Shown here piece after piece: positions 5,873 through 15,544 of a stretch of 50,150 nt of DNA; within the stretch, counting starts at the first letter, position 1, and every line of letters starts with the position of its first letter. The stretch comes from Helicobacter suis (GTDB taxonomy: Bacteria > Campylobacterota > Campylobacteria > Campylobacterales > Helicobacteraceae). The position numbers and the translations under genes were made by a program. The DNA lies in the NCBI RefSeq assembly GCF_902196125.1, contig NZ_CABIKG010000013.1, positions 1-50,150 of the forward strand. Direction: 5' to 3'. The notes beneath the pieces are model-generated. The model had not been told where the DNA came from, did not search any database, and saw only the letters and a program-made list of their open reading frames with translations.

Positions 5873-8221
5873 TTAGGGTTTTAATAGATTAAGTGCCTGA
5901 GAACAGAGGTCTTTCCAAGGCGAATTAGTAGAGATCGCCACACAGGCTTTAAAAGTATCTTGTGCTTGTACTAATTGGTTATTTTGTTTTAAAATCGTGC
6001 CTTTGCTATAAAGTACATGTTGTCTATCCTTAGGGTCTAAAGATTTGTTTAATAATAAATCGCTTTGCTTTAAAGCTTCTTTGAGTTTGCCTTGCCGTAT
6101 TAAGGCACTGATGAGTTGATTTTGGGCATAGGGGGTGTAGGTGTTATTTTGATATTTATCTTGCAAGGCAATGAGATTTTTAGCGTAGAGTTCTAAAGTT
6201 GTGGGGTTATTAGTACTCTTGGCTTCATTTTGCAAAAGCAAAGCATACACCTCAATCATGCGTACATCTTCTTTAAACCATTTTGCTAAATTAGCATAGA
6301 CTTTAAATGCCTCTTGTGGGTTATTTGTTTGCATGTAATCTAAAAACACCGTAAAGGCAATATCATAGTGCTTTTTGCTTTGAGCGAGCATAGCCAAAGA
6401 AAGCGCATCTTTAGCGGCTAGTAAAGAATTTTGATAATCATTAAGCGCGTAGAGATTGCGCCCCTGTCTATATAACCAAGCTAGTTTATCCGTGGATTTA
6501 TCTTTAAGAGCGCTTTGAGAAAAGATAGCCGCCTTTTGATAAAGCGCTGCTTGATAAAGGCAATCAAAGGCTTGTATTTGTTCATCAGCATTAAAGACAT
6601 TGGGATTAAAGCCAGTAACGCGTACTAAGAAAGAATTAAAGCTTTTACAATCTGCATCTTTAAGCGCTCTTTTGCCTAATTCAATTAAAGCGCCTTGTAC
6701 ATAGGGGGAGTTTTGTTTGAGTTTGAGTTCTAAAACTTGACTGTAATACCGGTGTTCTAAAAGCAAAGCTGCCTTATACTCTAAAGCCTTTTGGTGTTCA
6801 TCAGAACCTGCAGGATAATCTTTAAGCACTTGGTTATAACGGGCTAATTTTTCCTCATAATTGCCATGCATTAAAAAGAGTATCTTTTTATCGCGGGCTT
6901 TGACTAAAGCGATATGGATAGCGTTATTGTAATTGTCTATGTATTCTGAGTTAGCTAGGTGGGCTTCATTGGGTTGGTTATTTTTCTCATAGAGTAAGCC
7001 TAATTCAAAGGTGGCTTTTTCTTGGACATTAAAATCATTGCTTTGGTGGGAGAGAAGGGTGGCAATTTTAATTGCCGGTTTAAAAATGGCGCGATCTTTA
7101 AGCATAATGAGTAGTTCATAAGATTTAATCGGGTGTTTCATAAAGTATTCAGGATTACCATAAATGATTTTAGCCAAAATTAAAGCGGCATTTTTAGCAC
7201 TTCCGGTTAGATCAAATAAACTCCAATTAAAAGCAATTTCGCTTGCGCTATCAATATCCTTAGCTTCTTGATAGGCCTTTTCAAACCCCATTAAAGCCCC
7301 GCTACGGTTACCCTCATTGGCGGCTTGTTGTGCTAAACGCATTTGTGAGAGAGGGGAGTAGCGACTTTTAGGGTATTCCTCCATAATGCGTTTAAAAGTT
7401 GAAATTGCTTGGGGCATGTAATTAATTTGGCTATAAGCATCGCCTAAAGCATACAAAACAGAGGGGACTTGGGGGTCTGAAGGGTAGAGTTTGATCCACT
7501 GGCTAGCTACTTGAATCACTAAATCTTGTTTTTTCTTAAGATGGCTTAGCGCTATGATTTCATAAAAATAGAGGTCTTTTCTAAAAAGCGTATCTGGATA
7601 GAGTTTTAAAATATTAACAATGGATTCTAAAGCCTCCATATAATAGCCATTATCAATTAAGCGTTTGACATTAAGATATTCTGCAAAACCTTGATCTTTG
7701 GTATGCATGATAGGCTGGTTATCCACATCTAATTCTGGAATTAAGGGCGTTTGGGCATTTTCAATGAGGATAGGAAAATTCAAACCCTCCGGATACACCG
7801 CTGTAGGGTCTTTTGTAGTTAAAAAGGGAATGGTGTGTACAAAACCCACAATTTGCCATGTTTTAGAAGATTCTAAGGATAGTCTTTGAATGGGGATACT
7901 TTGTTTATAATCATAGGGGAGTGCAAAGAGTTTTTGTTTGTATTGGGGCTGGATATGCAAATAAAAGACAAAATTTTTCATCTCATAAAAGACTTTAAAA
8001 AACTCTGTTTGGAAAGGCATAAAACCCATTGAAGGGATTGAGGCAATGGTGCAGATAATTTCTTGCATAGGGTATTTGACTTCTTTGCATTTGAAGGATT
8101 TATCATGGGTTAGAGTGAGGGTTGCAAAATTCTCCCCTTTTTGCTTACCATTTGTGATTGTAAGGCTGAGTGCGGGCAATAGCGCGCATGCTAGCATTAA
8201 AAGCCCTAAAATGCGTAGCAT
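5873..8221 (-). CDS. pflA: Paralysed flagella protein PflA
   Basis: A 782-residue exported protein with a signal peptide (MLRILGLLMLACALLPALS) and long arrays of TPR-like helical pairs from about residue 185 to the end. PflA is a periplasmic scaffold of the epsilonproteobacterial flagellar motor and is needed for rotation, since mutants make flagella that do not turn. Its position three bases after nuoN matches H. pylori HP1274, and its length is close to that family. It is probably co-transcribed with the nuo genes, which would link motor assembly and energy metabolism in one RNA. Confidence 0.9.
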   Translation of the reverse strand: MLRILGLLMLACALLPALSLTITNGKQKGENFATLTLTHDKSFKCKEVKYPMQEIICTIASIPSMGFMPFQTEFFKVFYEMKNFVFYLHIQPQYKQKLFALPYDYKQSIPIQRLSLESSKTWQIVGFVHTIPFLTTKDPTAVYPEGLNFPILIENAQTPLIPELDVDNQPIMHTKDQGFAEYLNVKRLIDNGYYMEALESIVNILKLYPDTLFRKDLYFYEIIALSHLKKKQDLVIQVASQWIKLYPSDPQVPSVLYALGDAYSQINYMPQAISTFKRIMEEYPKSRYSPLSQMRLAQQAANEGNRSGALMGFEKAYQEAKDIDSASEIAFNWSLFDLTGSAKNAALILAKIIYGNPEYFMKHPIKSYELLIMLKDRAIFKPAIKIATLLSHQSNDFNVQEKATFELGLLYEKNNQPNEAHLANSEYIDNYNNAIHIALVKARDKKILFLMHGNYEEKLARYNQVLKDYPAGSDEHQKALEYKAALLLEHRYYSQVLELKLKQNSPYVQGALIELGKRALKDADCKSFNSFLVRVTGFNPNVFNADEQIQAFDCLYQAALYQKAAIFSQSALKDKSTDKLAWLYRQGRNLYALNDYQNSLLAAKDALSLAMLAQSKKHYDIAFTVFLDYMQTNNPQEAFKVYANLAKWFKEDVRMIEVYALLLQNEAKSTNNPTTLELYAKNLIALQDKYQNNTYTPYAQNQLISALIRQGKLKEALKQSDLLLNKSLDPKDRQHVLYSKGTILKQNNQLVQAQDTFKACVAISTNSPWKDLCSQALNLLKP

Positions 8222-8224
8222 AGA

Positions 8225-9709
8225 CTAAACTCTATTAGAACCCATATACGCTTGTAAAACAAAGATAGAAAAGACACATAAAAAAGCCATAGCAGTGGTA
8301 AGGGTATAAAGGGTGGTGTTTGCATTGCTTGAAAGAGGCGTATTAGATTTAACCGGTTCTTTAAAAAACATCGCCACTAAAAGGCGCAAATAATAGAGCG
8401 CGCCCACTGCGCTATTTAATATCATCACAATAGGCAAAAAGATTTGATGCTGGCTAATAACTTGTTGCAAGATAAGCACCTTACCCCAAAACATAGAAAA
8501 GGGAGGGATACCAGCTAGAGAGCATAAAAAGATCGCGCTTAATAAAGCTAAAAAGGGTTTAGTTTGAATCAAACCATTAAAGCGCTCATAGGGGTAGTTA
8601 TAGGTGTGGGCCTTTGCATCATCTTGATTACTCACTATCCAAAGTACAGCAAATGCCCCGATGTTAGTGAATAAAAATAAAAGCCAATAGACAAAAAGAG
8701 CCGACGATCCAACAAAAGCGCAGGCAAGCGCAAAACCAGTATGAGAAATAGAGCTATAAGCCATCATGCGCTTAACATCTTTTTGTAAAAGTGCCATTGC
8801 ATTAGGGATTGTAATTGTAAGGGCAATAAGAGTTATATAAAGGGCGGTATAAAGATGTCCGCTAGCCTCTGTAGCAGTAAAAACTGCAGAGTAGGCAAAG
8901 ACATACAGTACCCGCAAAATCACGACAAACCCGGCTATTTTAGGCACAATAGAGATAAAACCAGCAAAGACCGGGTTATTGCCCTCATAAATATCAGGCA
9001 TCCAAGTGTGGAAAGGTACAAGCGAGACTTTAAAACCAATAGCTCCTAGCATGCATGCAAGTGCTAAAAGGAAAATAGGTAGGGTTAGTGGTGTGGCTTT
9101 ATTAAAAAGCGTACTTCTAAGGCCATCGCTAATTCCGGCTAAATCTAAACTACCGGTGAGAAAATAAAGTAAAGCCGTGCCCATTGTAAAAAATACGCTA
9201 GCCAAAACCCCCATGCTAAAATATTTAATCGCCGCTTCAATACCGGTATTTTTATAATTTAGTGCCATTAGCACACACATAGATAAAGAGGCGGTTTCTA
9301 GGCCTAAAAGAATAAGTAATAAGTGATCAGAAGAAACCATGAGTTCAAAACCGGCACTCATAAATAGATAAAGAGAGTAAAACTCTGGGGTTTGAAACTC
9401 AGTAAAGCGCTCTTGGCTTTGTACTAAAAGCAGCAATAAAAAACTAGCTAAGACTAATAATAATTGCCCATTGAGGGCAAAATTATCATTAAGAATAACC
9501 CCTACATTTTCTATAGGGGGTTTGTAAGTGTAGATAACCACCAGACTAAAGGCTAAAAATACAGATACTAAGGATACATTTAGCCCGCGTGAAAAACGCA
9601 TAAAGGCATTAATTAATAAAAGACAAATACCCCCGCCTACGCTAATTAACATGGGCAAGAGGGCTTGTATATCTAACTCAGGGGATAAAGAAGAGAGGAT
9701 AGAATTCAT
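8225..9709 (-). CDS. nuoN: NADH-quinone oxidoreductase subunit N
   Basis: A 494-residue antiporter-like membrane subunit of complex I with about 14 transmembrane helices. Conserved proton-channel features include the lysine-containing segments IGFKVSLVPFHTWMPDIYEG (about 225-245) and the KDVKRMMAYSSISHTGFA motif (about 303-320) typical of NuoL/M/N. It pumps protons across the inner membrane. It follows nuoM by 8 bp at the distal end of the nuo operon. Confidence 0.96.
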   Translation of the reverse strand: MNSILSSLSPELDIQALLPMLISVGGGICLLLINAFMRFSRGLNVSLVSVFLAFSLVVIYTYKPPIENVGVILNDNFALNGQLLLVLASFLLLLLVQSQERFTEFQTPEFYSLYLFMSAGFELMVSSDHLLLILLGLETASLSMCVLMALNYKNTGIEAAIKYFSMGVLASVFFTMGTALLYFLTGSLDLAGISDGLRSTLFNKATPLTLPIFLLALACMLGAIGFKVSLVPFHTWMPDIYEGNNPVFAGFISIVPKIAGFVVILRVLYVFAYSAVFTATEASGHLYTALYITLIALTITIPNAMALLQKDVKRMMAYSSISHTGFALACAFVGSSALFVYWLLFLFTNIGAFAVLWIVSNQDDAKAHTYNYPYERFNGLIQTKPFLALLSAIFLCSLAGIPPFSMFWGKVLILQQVISQHQIFLPIVMILNSAVGALYYLRLLVAMFFKEPVKSNTPLSSNANTTLYTLTTAMAFLCVFSIFVLQAYMGSNRV

Positions 9710-9717
9710 TATTATCC

Positions 9718-11217
9718 TTAGGAAATTAATCGCCCTTGCAGGGTTTGTAATAACACTTGTACGCTTCGCTCAATAGGAGATAAAAGAGGTTTAGGATAAA
9801 TGCCTAAAAATAAAATAACAGCCACTAAACACGCCATAATGCTTTTCTCACGCCAGCACACATCTTTAAACGCCAGTACACGCTTATTTGGCAAACCAAA
9901 AAAGACCTTTTTATACAGCACTAGCATATAAATAGCAGATAAAATAATGGTAGTTCCAGCTAAAAGCGCAAAAAGAGGGGAAATTTTAAAAAAGCCTAGT
10001 AAACTTAAAAATTCGCCTACAAAACCGCTAGTTAAAGGCATGCCCACATTGGCTAGGAGAATAACCATAAAAAAGGACGCATAAGTAGGCATGGTTTGGG
10101 CTAATCCTTTAAAGGCCACTATTTTAGTAGAATGGCTGCGATCATAAAGCATGCCAATGAGCATAAAAAGCCCGGCGCTAACTAAGCCGTGTGAAAACAT
10201 CGTAAAGATAGCCCCGCCAACACCCTCTGTATTAAGCGCATATAACCCTAAAAGCGCTACGCCCATATGCGACATAGAACTATAAGCAACTAGCCGTTTC
10301 ATCTCTCTTTGGGCACAGGCTAAAATCCCCGCATAAATCACCATGAATAAGGATAAAGTACTCAAGGGTAATAAGAGATAAAGTACGGCATTGGGGAATA
10401 AGGGGAGTAAAAAGCGCACCATTGCATAAGTGCCCATTTTAAGAAGCAAAGCAGAAAGCAAGGCTGATCCGACAACAGGGGCGTTACCATAGGCATAAGG
10501 TAGCCAGCTATGGAAGGGAAAGATAGGGATTTTAACCGCAATGCCTAAGAAAAGCGCGCCAAAGACCCATAAAGGTGCATTACCGGGTAGGGCTTGGGGT
10601 AGTATCACTTGTGAGAAAGTGTTTAGATCAAAATCCCAGAAAGGATTACCTAAAAAAGTGAGGCAACTATAGGCATAATAGATAATCCCTAAAAGCATGA
10701 TTAAAGAGGCAAAAAAAGTATAAAGAAAGAATTTAAGCGCAGAATAGATTTTATCCTTGACTCCAAAACGCCCGATTAAATAGAGTGCGGGTAAAAGCGA
10801 GGCTTCCCAAAACACATAAAAAAAGATGAGGTTAAGCGCGCTAAACACACCCATTAAAATCCCCTCTAAGAGAAGAAAGCAGATGAGCATATCTCTAGCA
10901 TGTTCTGTAACATACAAGGATAGTAAAAAGATTACAAAGGCGGTAAGCAAGATTAAAAAAAGTGAAATCCCATCTACGCCTACATGGTAGTTAATGCCCA
11001 TTTGTTTGAGTAATTCTACAGATTCTTCAAATTGCATCATGCCCGTGTGTTTATCAAACACCACCCATAACCCTAAGACTAAAAGCAACTCTAAAGAAGA
11101 AATCACTACGCCATAAATCTTAGCCTGTTTATCTTGCAAACCAAAGAGGGGCAAAGACGCTAAGATAGGCAAAAAGATCAAAACACTTAAAAAATGGTGT
11201 GGCAATAGGGCATCCAT
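9718..11217 (-). CDS. nuoM: NADH-quinone oxidoreductase subunit M
   Basis: A 499-residue antiporter-like proton-pumping subunit of complex I. Visible family marks are the conserved glutamate region VFWEASLLPALYLIGRFG (about 133-150), KIPIFPFHSWLPYAYGNAPV (about 230-250) and the REMKRLVAYSSMSHMG motif (about 308-323). About 14 transmembrane helices. One base separates it from nuoL upstream. Confidence 0.96.
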   Translation of the reverse strand: MDALLPHHFLSVLIFLPILASLPLFGLQDKQAKIYGVVISSLELLLVLGLWVVFDKHTGMMQFEESVELLKQMGINYHVGVDGISLFLILLTAFVIFLLSLYVTEHARDMLICFLLLEGILMGVFSALNLIFFYVFWEASLLPALYLIGRFGVKDKIYSALKFFLYTFFASLIMLLGIIYYAYSCLTFLGNPFWDFDLNTFSQVILPQALPGNAPLWVFGALFLGIAVKIPIFPFHSWLPYAYGNAPVVGSALLSALLLKMGTYAMVRFLLPLFPNAVLYLLLPLSTLSLFMVIYAGILACAQREMKRLVAYSSMSHMGVALLGLYALNTEGVGGAIFTMFSHGLVSAGLFMLIGMLYDRSHSTKIVAFKGLAQTMPTYASFFMVILLANVGMPLTSGFVGEFLSLLGFFKISPLFALLAGTTIILSAIYMLVLYKKVFFGLPNKRVLAFKDVCWREKSIMACLVAVILFLGIYPKPLLSPIERSVQVLLQTLQGRLIS

Positions 11218-11218
11218 A

Positions 11219-13054
11219 TTAACTCCAGAAACTTAACATCATTAAAAATGTGATAGCTAGCACGCCAAATGCCATCCATCTTAAAGCGCTGCTTAAATTT
11301 CCACTCTGCATAGGGCGCAAAGACGAACCCAACAAAACAGGGATTTTAGCCACAATATCTACAAGAGGATCTAAAACGCGTATCTCTACTTTACGCCACA
11401 AGATATAGGCAAACTGGAGGAAAAATTGGCTAATCTTAGCATAAAGCTTGGGGATATAATACTGGTTAAAGAGCAAATGATAGAAAAACCCGCCCTCTTT
11501 AGCGCTAATGCCTTTTTGGTATTTTTTAACAGCATAAACAATAGAGGCTAGTACGCCTAAAGTAGTGAGGATAAGTAATAATCCTTTTGGTACAGGATAT
11601 TCTGCAAAGGAGGGTACAGAAATAGCCTTAGAAACAAAATGTAAAAAAGAGTGCTCAAAAAGACCGGCTATGATAGCTAAAATCCCTAAGGGTAACATGG
11701 CTAATAACATGAAATTAGGCGCTTCATGGGGGTGATCTAGCTGGTGTTTTTGAGGGGCAAAAAAGACAAGCATTAAGAGTCTAAAACTATAAAAGGCGGT
11801 AAAAAACGCCCCGATTAATAAAGCCAAAAATAGCCCATGGTGGCCGGTGGCAAAGGCCACTTCTAAGATTTTATCTTTAGAAAAAAAGCCAGCAAAGGGA
11901 TAAATCCCACACAAAGCTAGCGAGGCTAGCCCCATTAAAATAGCTGTCATTTTTAAGGGTTGGTATAATTTGCCCATTTTAGTGATATTAAGCTCATCAT
12001 GCATGGCATGCATGACATTACCCGCACCTAAAAATAAAAGCGCTTTAAAAAAGGCGTGGGTAAAGAGGTGAAATAGTGCCACCCAGTAAGCCCCAAGCCC
12101 CGCCCCTACAAACATATAGCCTAGTTGGGAGAGGGTGGAGTAGGCCACAATGCGCTTTAAGTCTTGATTAACTAGTGCCATGCTTGCTCCAAAAAGCGCC
12201 ACAAACGCCCCTAAACAGGCAATGGCATAACTTACTTGTGCAATTACATGGTAGAGTGGATGGGCGCGTACAACTAAATAAACCCCAGCAGTAACCATAG
12301 TAGCCGCATGGATAAGTGCAGAAACCGGAGTAGGCCCCTCCATAGCATTAGCTAGCCAAGTGTGCAAGGGAAATTGTGCGCTTTTGCCCACCGCCCCAAT
12401 AAAGAGTAAAACCCCAATCCAAAAGAGCAAATTAGAATCAGTATGCGCGATATTAGCAAAGACAACAGAGTATTGTAGCGAGCCAAAAGTCCAGTAAATA
12501 AGCAAAATTCCCATAAGCATGCCTAAATCGGCGATGCGATTCATCACAAAGGCTTCAATAGAGGCGTTGTTAGCACTCTTTCTTTGATACCAAAAGCCAA
12601 TGAGTAAATAAGAGCATAACCCCACACCCTCCCAGCCTACAAAGAGACCTAAAAAATTATCGCTAAGTACCAGCACTAACATAGAAAATACAAAGCCAGA
12701 GAGATAACTAAAATAGCGATTAAATCCCCTATCCTCTTGCATGTAGCCTATAGAATAGACATGTACTAAAAAAGAAACAAGTGTTACCACTACGATCATG
12801 ATTGCACTAATGGGATCAAGTGCAAAGGAAAAATTAACATGTAAACCGCCTAGATTGATCCAATCTAACAACTTTAGTTGTACTAGCTGCCCATGCAAAG
12901 CCCCTACCAGTAAACATATAGCCTCTATACAAGCAAAACCTAGTAAAGTTGAGTTAATCACCCCTACATGCAATCTCTTTGCATGCCCACCCCAAAAGCC
13001 CGCATAAAGCGCTCCGATTAAAGGCGCAAATAACACAACAAGCAGACTTTGCAT
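11219..13054 (-). CDS. nuoL: NADH-quinone oxidoreductase subunit L
   Basis: A 611-residue subunit and the largest antiporter-like protein of complex I. Its N-terminal 480 residues form the proton channel (GWEGVGLCSYLLIGFWYQ around 140, FPLHTWLANAMEGPTPVSAL around 230, NQDLKRIVAYSTLSQLGYMF around 295). The rest corresponds to the long lateral helix and last membrane helix that brace the membrane arm. It follows nuoK by 4 bp. Confidence 0.96.
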   Translation of the reverse strand: MQSLLVVLFAPLIGALYAGFWGGHAKRLHVGVINSTLLGFACIEAICLLVGALHGQLVQLKLLDWINLGGLHVNFSFALDPISAIMIVVVTLVSFLVHVYSIGYMQEDRGFNRYFSYLSGFVFSMLVLVLSDNFLGLFVGWEGVGLCSYLLIGFWYQRKSANNASIEAFVMNRIADLGMLMGILLIYWTFGSLQYSVVFANIAHTDSNLLFWIGVLLFIGAVGKSAQFPLHTWLANAMEGPTPVSALIHAATMVTAGVYLVVRAHPLYHVIAQVSYAIACLGAFVALFGASMALVNQDLKRIVAYSTLSQLGYMFVGAGLGAYWVALFHLFTHAFFKALLFLGAGNVMHAMHDELNITKMGKLYQPLKMTAILMGLASLALCGIYPFAGFFSKDKILEVAFATGHHGLFLALLIGAFFTAFYSFRLLMLVFFAPQKHQLDHPHEAPNFMLLAMLPLGILAIIAGLFEHSFLHFVSKAISVPSFAEYPVPKGLLLILTTLGVLASIVYAVKKYQKGISAKEGGFFYHLLFNQYYIPKLYAKISQFFLQFAYILWRKVEIRVLDPLVDIVAKIPVLLGSSLRPMQSGNLSSALRWMAFGVLAITFLMMLSFWS

Positions 13055-13058
13055 TTTT

Positions 13059-13361
13059 CTAGCCTTTCATGCGATTAAGTGAGTCAATGTCTAGGGTTTT
13101 ATGCTTTTTATACCACAAGATCACCAAACCTAGCCCCACAGCTACCTCAGAGGCGGCTAGAGCAATCAGAAATAGCGCAAAAACTTGCCCGTCCATGTTT
13201 TTAAGGCTATGAGAAATGGCTACAAAGCCAACATTGATTGCATTAAGCATGATCTCTGTAGAGAAAAAAAGCATTAAAATATTTTTCCGTCTAAGCATGC
13301 CAACTAGTCCCACACAAAAAAGTAAGCCCGCAAAAACCAAGTAATGCCCCAGAGTGATCAC
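13059..13361 (-). CDS. nuoK: NADH-quinone oxidoreductase subunit K
   Basis: A 100-residue protein with three transmembrane helices. It has the conserved buried glutamates of NuoK in FSTEIMLNAINVGFVAI (helix 2) and LAASEVAVGLGLVI (helix 3), which form part of the proton path near the quinone site. Its ATG overlaps the nuoJ stop by four bases, indicating translational coupling. Confidence 0.96.
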   Translation of the reverse strand: MITLGHYLVFAGLLFCVGLVGMLRRKNILMLFFSTEIMLNAINVGFVAISHSLKNMDGQVFALFLIALAASEVAVGLGLVILWYKKHKTLDIDSLNRMKG

Positions 13362-13903
13362 GCATTTTCCTTTTTGCTAAGATAACTTTTTCTAAGCGCT
13401 GTGGTGATTCCACCTATCAGTGCGGCTAAAAGCATTACTCCCCCGGCTTCAAAAGCAATAAGGTATTTAGTAAAAATTAAATAACCCATTGAGTTAACAT
13501 TAGTGGTGGCTAGATTGGGTGTAATAATTTGTGGATTTTCAGCGCTAAGACTATGGGCATAGCTACTTAGTGCGGGCGCGCCTAGTACAACTACTAAGAG
13601 TAATGCAAAAATTCCGCCTAGCAAGTAAACTAACCAAGGTTTATGCGATCTCTCAACCACTTCTTCAGAGGCGTTAAAAAACATCATGCCAAAGGCATAC
13701 ATCACAATCACCGCCCCTACATAAACTAAAATCTGCACCACGCCTAAAAACTCCGCACCTAGCAAAAAGAAGAAACCCGAAATAAAAACCATGCTAGCAG
13801 CTAATGCACTCATGGCATATAAAATATTACTCGTACTCACCACGATTAAAGCCATGCTTAAAGTGAGGATTGCAAAGAAATAAAAGGCGATGGCCTCAAA
13901 CAT
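13358..13903 (-). CDS. nuoJ: NADH-quinone oxidoreductase subunit J
   Basis: A 181-residue membrane subunit with five transmembrane helices. It contains the family segment [20 protein letters not shown] (helix 3), whose pi-bulge region is important for coupling. I chose ATG 13903 because AAGGA precedes it and it overlaps the nuoI stop by eight bases. A longer reading to 13966 adds 21 basic residues that overlap nuoI and look spurious. Confidence 0.95.
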   Translation of the reverse strand: MFEAIAFYFFAILTLSMALIVVSTSNILYAMSALAASMVFISGFFFLLGAEFLGVVQILVYVGAVIVMYAFGMMFFNASEEVVERSHKPWLVYLLGGIFALLLVVVLGAPALSSYAHSLSAENPQIITPNLATTNVNSMGYLIFTKYLIAFEAGGVMLLAALIGGITTALRKSYLSKKENA

Positions 13904-14546
13904 GGGTATCCTTAGGGGCTTCTGCCTTTTTATCCGGCTTTTCCTCTGTTTTTTCCTCTGTAGCATAATCTAGCGGGGTTTGTTGCATTCTTTGGCTAGC
14001 ATGTTCACTAGGCGATCCAAAGCCGGCAAATTCTTTATGGCTGTGATCCTTAGCGCTTGCAATATCGGTTAAAAACTCCGCTTTGCCCCCAAACTGCGAT
14101 CGCTGTACACTGCTATTTTCAAAGCGCTGTCCCATGACAATGGCTAGTTCTGGGCACACTTCTGCACACAACCCGCAATAAATGCAACGACCTAAATTAA
14201 TCGTATAACTATCAATATATTTACGCTCATCAGGGGCTTTATGGGTGATAATTCTAATACAATTACTCGTACAAATCTTTTCACATAGCCCACACCCAAT
14301 ACAGCGCTCATTACCCGAATCTAAGAGTCTTTGGAGGTGGTGTACAGCACGGTAACGCGGGCTTAAGGGGAGTACTTCCATCGGGTAGTGAATGGTAACC
14401 TCTTTACTAAAAAACTCTTTGATAGTGAGCCCCAAACCTTTAAATAAATCCAAACCAAAGCTAGATTTAAGCGTACCGATGAGTTTAGCACTAGGGCTAT
14501 TTTCTTGGGGGGCTTTGGTGAGCCATTTATAGGTTTGTTTTGCCAT
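13896..14546 (-). CDS. nuoI: NADH-quinone oxidoreductase subunit I (two 4Fe-4S)
   Basis: A 216-residue ferredoxin-like subunit that carries the N6a and N6b clusters linking the peripheral arm to NuoB. The two cysteine sets are [15 protein letters not shown] (about 80-95) and [16 protein letters not shown] (about 117-132). The first set has Thr where many homologues have Pro after the fourth Cys. The C-terminal 40 residues are charged and low in complexity ([17 protein letters not shown]) and probably disordered. Confidence 0.96.
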   Translation of the reverse strand: MAKQTYKWLTKAPQENSPSAKLIGTLKSSFGLDLFKGLGLTIKEFFSKEVTIHYPMEVLPLSPRYRAVHHLQRLLDSGNERCIGCGLCEKICTSNCIRIITHKAPDERKYIDSYTINLGRCIYCGLCAEVCPELAIVMGQRFENSSVQRSQFGGKAEFLTDIASAKDHSHKEFAGFGSPSEHASQRMQQTPLDYATEEKTEEKPDKKAEAPKDTHV

Positions 14547-14554
14547 GTATTCTC

Positions 14555-15544
14555 CTAAATTAAAATAACAAGCCCGGTGATTAAAAGATTAATTAAAGAT
14601 AAGGGCAACATGATTTTCCAGCACATTCTCATGAGTTGATCGGGGCGGACATGGGGAAAGGTCGCGCGTGCCCACATGGATAAAAAGACAAAAAAACACA
14701 CCTTGATTAAAATCGCAATGCCACCCGGGATAAAGCCCCAAGCGTTATAACCCCCAAAGAAAATCAAAGAGATCACAAAACAGAAAGCAAAGAGATGGGC
14801 ATACTCAGCTAAAAAGAACATTCCCCACTTAAGCCCGCTATACTCCGTACAAAACCCGGCCACAATTTCAGCTTCATGTTCGAGTAAGTCAAAGGGGGTA
14901 CGGTTTAATTCGGCATAGCTAGCAATTAAGAATAAGAAAAAGGCTAAAGGCTGTTTAAAAACAAGCCAGTGAATCATACTGCCCTCTTGGTAGTGGTTGA
15001 TTTCTACTAAAGAGAGCGAACCTACAACCATGATAGGGGCTAAAATGGTAAGCGTACTCACCACTTCAAAGCTAAGCAGTTGGATCGCTGCGCGCGCAGA
15101 GCCTAGTAAAGAATATTTGCTATTGGAGGCTAGGCCGGCTAAAAGGGGGGCATAAATGCCTGCTGAACCTACGGCTAGAAAGAAAAGCAAACCTACATTG
15201 ATGTCTGAGATAATAGGCTTAATGGTATGCCCATAGAGGGTAAAATCGCCAAAAAAGGGAATGGGCGCCATAGAAACAAAGGCACTTACCATAGCAATAA
15301 CTGGGGCTATAGCAAAGATAAAGCGGTTGGCATGCTGGGGGATTACATCTTCTTTAGTAAAGAGTTTGATCGCATCGGCGATAACTTGTAAAAGCCCAAA
15401 AGGACCCACATAAGTAGGCCCAAGTCGCCTTTGAAAATAGGCTAAAACCTTGCGCTCTAAATAAGTCCCAAAACCTCCCAAAGCAGAAAAAACCAACACC
15501 ACAACCAAAATTTTTACCAAAGTTTCTATAATCTCAGCGCTCAT
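14555..15544 (-). CDS. nuoH: NADH-quinone oxidoreductase subunit H
   Basis: A 329-residue membrane subunit that forms most of the quinone chamber. Characteristic segments are [20 protein letters not shown] (about 25-45), the loop [20 protein letters not shown] (about 212-232) rich in the conserved acidic residues, and [18 protein letters not shown] near the C-terminus. I chose ATG 15544, which overlaps the nuoG stop as ATGA and has GGGAG upstream. The alternative start four codons earlier lacks such support. Confidence 0.96.
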   Translation of the reverse strand: MSAEIIETLVKILVVVLVFSALGGFGTYLERKVLAYFQRRLGPTYVGPFGLLQVIADAIKLFTKEDVIPQHANRFIFAIAPVIAMVSAFVSMAPIPFFGDFTLYGHTIKPIISDINVGLLFFLAVGSAGIYAPLLAGLASNSKYSLLGSARAAIQLLSFEVVSTLTILAPIMVVGSLSLVEINHYQEGSMIHWLVFKQPLAFFLFLIASYAELNRTPFDLLEHEAEIVAGFCTEYSGLKWGMFFLAEYAHLFAFCFVISLIFFGGYNAWGFIPGGIAILIKVCFFVFLSMWARATFPHVRPDQLMRMCWKIMLPLSLINLLITGLVILI